The position numbers and the translations under genes were made by a program. Shown piece by piece: positions 61,291 through 64,000 of a stretch of 64,000 nt of DNA. Below the pieces are notes generated by a model. That model worked only from the letters and a program-made list of their open reading frames with translations. It did no database searches and had not been told where the DNA came from. Position 1 is the stretch's first letter; each line of letters begins with the position of its first letter. The stretch comes from JABDJZ01 sp047619685 (GTDB taxonomy: Bacteria > Bacteroidota > Rhodothermia > Rhodothermales > UBA10348), in assembly GCA_047619685.1 (NCBI GenBank), contig JBLHLC010000005.1:76151-140150 (forward strand). The letters are read 5' to 3'.

Positions 61291-64000
61291 CTAACGCTTC
61301 TCGGGCCCCTTCAAAGTCATCGTTTCACCGGGACCCAGGTCGACCGTCCATGACAACGAGCCATACCGAACCCGGTGCGGCCCAGTTGCAGAGACTGATT
61401 TGAGCGTTGCCTTGGTCAGTGAGCCATCTTCCCAGGCCAGGTCAATCTCGAAGCCGCCACGTGCGCGGAGCCCACGAACTTGTCCGGTTTGCCACGCGGA
61501 CGGCAATGCCGGAAGCAGCTGAATGACGTCGCCGTGAGACTGCAGCAGCATCTCGGCCACCCCGGCCGTTCCGCCGAAATTACCGTCTATCTGGAATGGG
61601 GGATGCGCGTCCAGCAGGTTGGGGTAGGTCCCGCCACCAACGGAATACGCCAGCCCGGCGCTAGGCTCAACAAGCGTGAGTAACTCGCGGTAGAGCTTGT
61701 GCGCTCGGTCGCCGTCAAGGAGCCTTGCCCAGAGGTTAATCCGCCAGCCCTTGGACCAACCTGTCGATTCGTCGCCCTTTATCTCCAGTGCGGCGCGAAC
61801 CGCGCGGGCCAGGGCGGGCGTCTGGCGGGGCGTGATGTGGGTACCCGGATGCAGTCCGAAAACGTGGGACTGGTGTCGGTGTTTGGGGTCAGCATCCTCC
61901 CAGTCGTGGTACCACTCCTGAAGACTTCCGTCCCGCCCAATCTTGTAAGGCGCCATGCGCTCCAAGGCAGCGGCCAGCTCCGCTCGAAGGTCCAAGTCCC
62001 GCTCCAGCGTCTCCGCAGCCTCTATCAAATCGATGAAGAGCTCCCGGATCATGGCCATGTCCGCAGTGGTCGCGATGGTCGTAGCCCCGCGGTACCCGTC
62101 CGGCGTCTTGTACAGGTTCTCAGGCGATGTGGCGGGGGCTGTTATCAGCACACCGTCGTCGCCTTCAACCAGCCAGTCCATCGCGAACTCCGCGGCGCCC
62201 ACCATCAGCGGATAGGCCCGTTCCGCAAGGAACTCCCGGTCCTGAGTGAACGCAAAATGCTCCCACAGATGGGTGCTCAGCCAGACGCCCGCCATATTCC
62301 AATTGGCCCAGACCGGATGCCCGTCGCCAAAGTCTCCGACCGGATTGCTCATGGCCCAGATATCGGAATTGTGCGCCACGCTCCAGCCGCGGGTGCCCCA
62401 AAACGTCTCCGCCGTCACCCGCCCGGTGACCGCGAGGTTCTCGATAAACGTCAGCAGCGGCTCATGCATCTCGGAGAGATTCGTGACCTCGGCCGGCCAG
62501 TAGTTCATCTCCGCGTTGATGTTGGTCGTGTAATTACTACTCCAGGGCGGCCGCATATGGGCGTTCCAGATGCCCTGGAGATTGGCGGGCGCCCCGGGCG
62601 TCCGCGAGCTGCTGATCAGGAGGTAGCGCCCAAACTGGAAGTAGAGCGCCTCCAGGTAGGGGTCGGCGGCGCCTTCTGAATAACGACGCAGCCGGTCATC
62701 GGTAGTGAGTGCAGGCGCGGGGTCCGGGCCCAGATCCAACGAGACCCGGTCAAAAAACTCGCGATGGTCATCCTGCTGGCGCTTCTGCAACTCGCCGATC
62801 GTCAGGGCCGCCGCCGCATCCAGATGTGTCCGCGCAAGCTGGATCTCGTCGAGTCCGTCCAACCCGGGCTCCCGGTCAAACCCGCTGAAGCTGGTCGCCA
62901 CGGACACCACGACGGTCGCATACGAGGCCCCGTTCAGCTCCAGCGAACCGCCGGTCGCCGAGATCCACCCGTCCGTATCCACCACCCGGGCCATGACCGC
63001 AAACCGGGTCCCGTGACCGGGCTCGTAAATGATGGCATCCGGAATATTGCCCCGGTAGCTGGGTTCAGCATGAACGGGCGCTTCTCCTGTGGCGATGAGG
63101 GTTTCGCCTTCGGCCCGCACGCTGTGCATGAGTTTGCTGCCGAATCCTAACCGAACGTTCAGAGCCCCCGGATCTGACGCCTCAAGGCGCATGATGATCA
63201 CGCTATCGGGCGCCGACACAAAGGTCTGCCGCTCGAAACGGGTATCAGAAACCTTGTACCGGATCGAACTGGTGGCGGTGGCCAAGTCCAGCACCCTGAC
63301 GTAGTCCTCGGCCTTGTCCGCGTGACCCATCTGCAGGGTCAGGTCCCCAAGCGGGGCGTACGACTGCGAGAAGGAACCCTGGAGTTTCCGGTTGAGCGAG
63401 TCCGCCAACTCCCAATCCTCGTTGGCCAGCGCCTCCCGAACGGCCGGGAGATGTTCGTGCGCGGTGGGATTCATACGCGGGTCCACGGGCCTGCCGGTCC
63501 AGAGCGTCGCATCATTCAGGTGCACGAGCTCGTTGCGGATGCCGCCGTACACCGTGGCTCCGATGCGGCCGTTTCCGAGCACCAACGCCTCCTCGAAAAG
63601 CTCGGCCGGTTCGTCAAAGCGCAGCTCCAAACCGGGGACCGCAGGTTTCATCCGGGAGAACGGATACCCGCCGCAACCGGTGCGAGGTTCATCCCTATTC
63701 GGCGGCCCGGCGGCCGCGGCCTCATCGGCCGAATCCGCTTCATACTCAGTCAGGCAGAACGCCCAGGAGAAGGGGGGCATGTCCAACTGCATCCAGTCGA
63801 TTCGCGTCCAAAGGCCCGCGCCCGTCGGGTTGCCGGCGTGGTTCTGGGCGATGAGGTACTGCGCTTCGTGATTCCAGTACTCAACCCTGTACCTGGCATA
63901 CCCGTGGTGCTGCCATTCCTGCTCGGAGACGGAGTACCGGATGCCGTAGTCGTCCTGGAACTGCCCCTGCAGAGCGCCTGGTTTTTGGCCCCAACTCGCG
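61291..64000 (-). CDS. GH95 alpha-L-fucosidase fused to an upstream secreted domain (5' partial)
   Basis: The frame is open to the right edge: 116 or more codons precede the Met at 63651. The upstream part reads GQFQDDYGIRYSVSEQEWQH, YWNHEAQYLIAQNHAGNPTG, GLWTRIDWMQLDMPPFSWAF and ends PRTGCGGYPFSRMK, which I recall as the C-terminus of a separate exported Bacteroidota protein family. After a few residues GH95 begins: ELRFDEPAELFEEALVLGNG, LNDATLWTGRP, SDIWAMSNPVGDFGDGHPVW, ITAPATSPEN with the catalytic Glu, DGNFGGTAGVAEMLLQ. GH95 hydrolyses alpha-1,2-fucosyl or galactosyl linkages. There is no signal peptide between them, so the fusion probably supplies export. A separate gene from ATG 63651 is the alternative. 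Confidence 0.8.
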   Translation of the reverse strand, partial: ASWGQKPGALQGQFQDDYGIRYSVSEQEWQHHGYARYRVEYWNHEAQYLIAQNHAGNPTGAGLWTRIDWMQLDMPPFSWAFCLTEYEADSADEAAAAGPPNRDEPRTGCGGYPFSRMKPAVPGLELRFDEPAELFEEALVLGNGRIGATVYGGIRNELVHLNDATLWTGRPVDPRMNPTAHEHLPAVREALANEDWELADSLNRKLQGSFSQSYAPLGDLTLQMGHADKAEDYVRVLDLATATSSIRYKVSDTRFERQTFVSAPDSVIIMRLEASDPGALNVRLGFGSKLMHSVRAEGETLIATGEAPVHAEPSYRGNIPDAIIYEPGHGTRFAVMARVVDTDGWISATGGSLELNGASYATVVVSVATSFSGFDREPGLDGLDEIQLARTHLDAAAALTIGELQKRQQDDHREFFDRVSLDLGPDPAPALTTDDRLRRYSEGAADPYLEALYFQFGRYLLISSSRTPGAPANLQGIWNAHMRPPWSSNYTTNINAEMNYWPAEVTNLSEMHEPLLTFIENLAVTGRVTAETFWGTRGWSVAHNSDIWAMSNPVGDFGDGHPVWANWNMAGVWLSTHLWEHFAFTQDREFLAERAYPLMVGAAEFAMDWLVEGDDGVLITAPATSPENLYKTPDGYRGATTIATTADMAMIRELFIDLIEAAETLERDLDLRAELAAALERMAPYKIGRDGSLQEWYHDWEDADPKHRHQSHVFGLHPGTHITPRQTPALARAVRAALEIKGDESTGWSKGWRINLWARLLDGDRAHKLYRELLTLVEPSAGLAYSVGGGTYPNLLDAHPPFQIDGNFGGTAGVAEMLLQSHGDVIQLLPALPSAWQTGQVRGLRARGGFEIDLAWEDGSLTKATLKSVSATGPHRVRYGSLSWTVDLGPGETMTLKGPEKR

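Noticed and set aside
1..64000. Insertion sequences, phage genes, CRISPR arrays and tRNAs
   Set aside because: I looked for transposases, integrases, regularly spaced repeats and cloverleaf-like sequences and recognised none.

Overview
The window reads as the chromosome of a GC-rich, free-living member of the Bacteroidota/FCB group, most likely a Rhodothermales-type marine bacterium. The evidence is type IX secretion (T9SS) style C-terminal sorting domains on several exported proteins, two DUF5916/CBM9 barrel proteins, two PadR + FtsX-type permease modules, SusD-free glycan genes, and many lipoproteins. This placement is inferred from gene families; there is no rRNA, tRNA, CRISPR array, insertion sequence or phage gene in the window.

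Layout. 1-14.5 kb: a DUF3291 fragment, a serine hydrolase, a PadR/FtsX permease pair, then a run of small detoxification-type genes (CPBP protease, SRPBCC, OsmC, a threonine-dehydratase-like PLP enzyme, a large Orn/Lys/Arg decarboxylase, VOC, ABM), interspersed with several broken or chimeric genes. 14.7-31.8 kb: mostly intact housekeeping and metabolic genes (valS, a NodU/CmcH-type carbamoyltransferase with a tiny membrane protein, a GH113-like glycosidase, a Tat-exported class-V aminotransferase fold enzyme, lhgO, DoxX, an Hpt-domain protein, truC, DUF427, a GNAT enzyme, aroC). 31.9-38.2 kb: a phosphate-scavenging cluster (two-gene split 5'-nucleotidase plus PhoX) divergent from a DUF5916 barrel protein, followed by a decayed barrel gene. 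38.3-42.6 kb: a second PadR/FtsX pair and a chimeric YdjM-type hydrolase/amino-acid transporter remnant. 42.6-64 kb: an exported glycan-related region (NHL propeller, aldose epimerase, a large lipoprotein, second DUF5916 protein, BNR and FG-GAP propellers, three paralogous T9SS proteins, and a GH95 fucosidase).

The most unusual property is the density of gene-fusion and deletion scars. At least six places join the beginning of one recognisable gene to the middle or end of another: cyclophilin/VPS10 near 4.6 kb, permease/alpha-beta hydrolase near 7.3 kb, ABM/SRPBCC near 13.7 kb, YdjM/APC near 42.1 kb, an unnamed secreted domain/GH95 at 63.65 kb, and a truncated aldehyde dehydrogenase near 9.4 kb. 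A segmental tandem duplication also left a 3' scrap of a DUF5655 gene at 55.3 kb. Three single-base frameshifts lie in homopolymers (G8, A4, G5), so assembly or base-calling error must be excluded before biological conclusions are drawn. I did not find a convincing wholly new defence or mobile system; the tandem T9SS paralogue family and the deletion-fusion pattern are the best leads.
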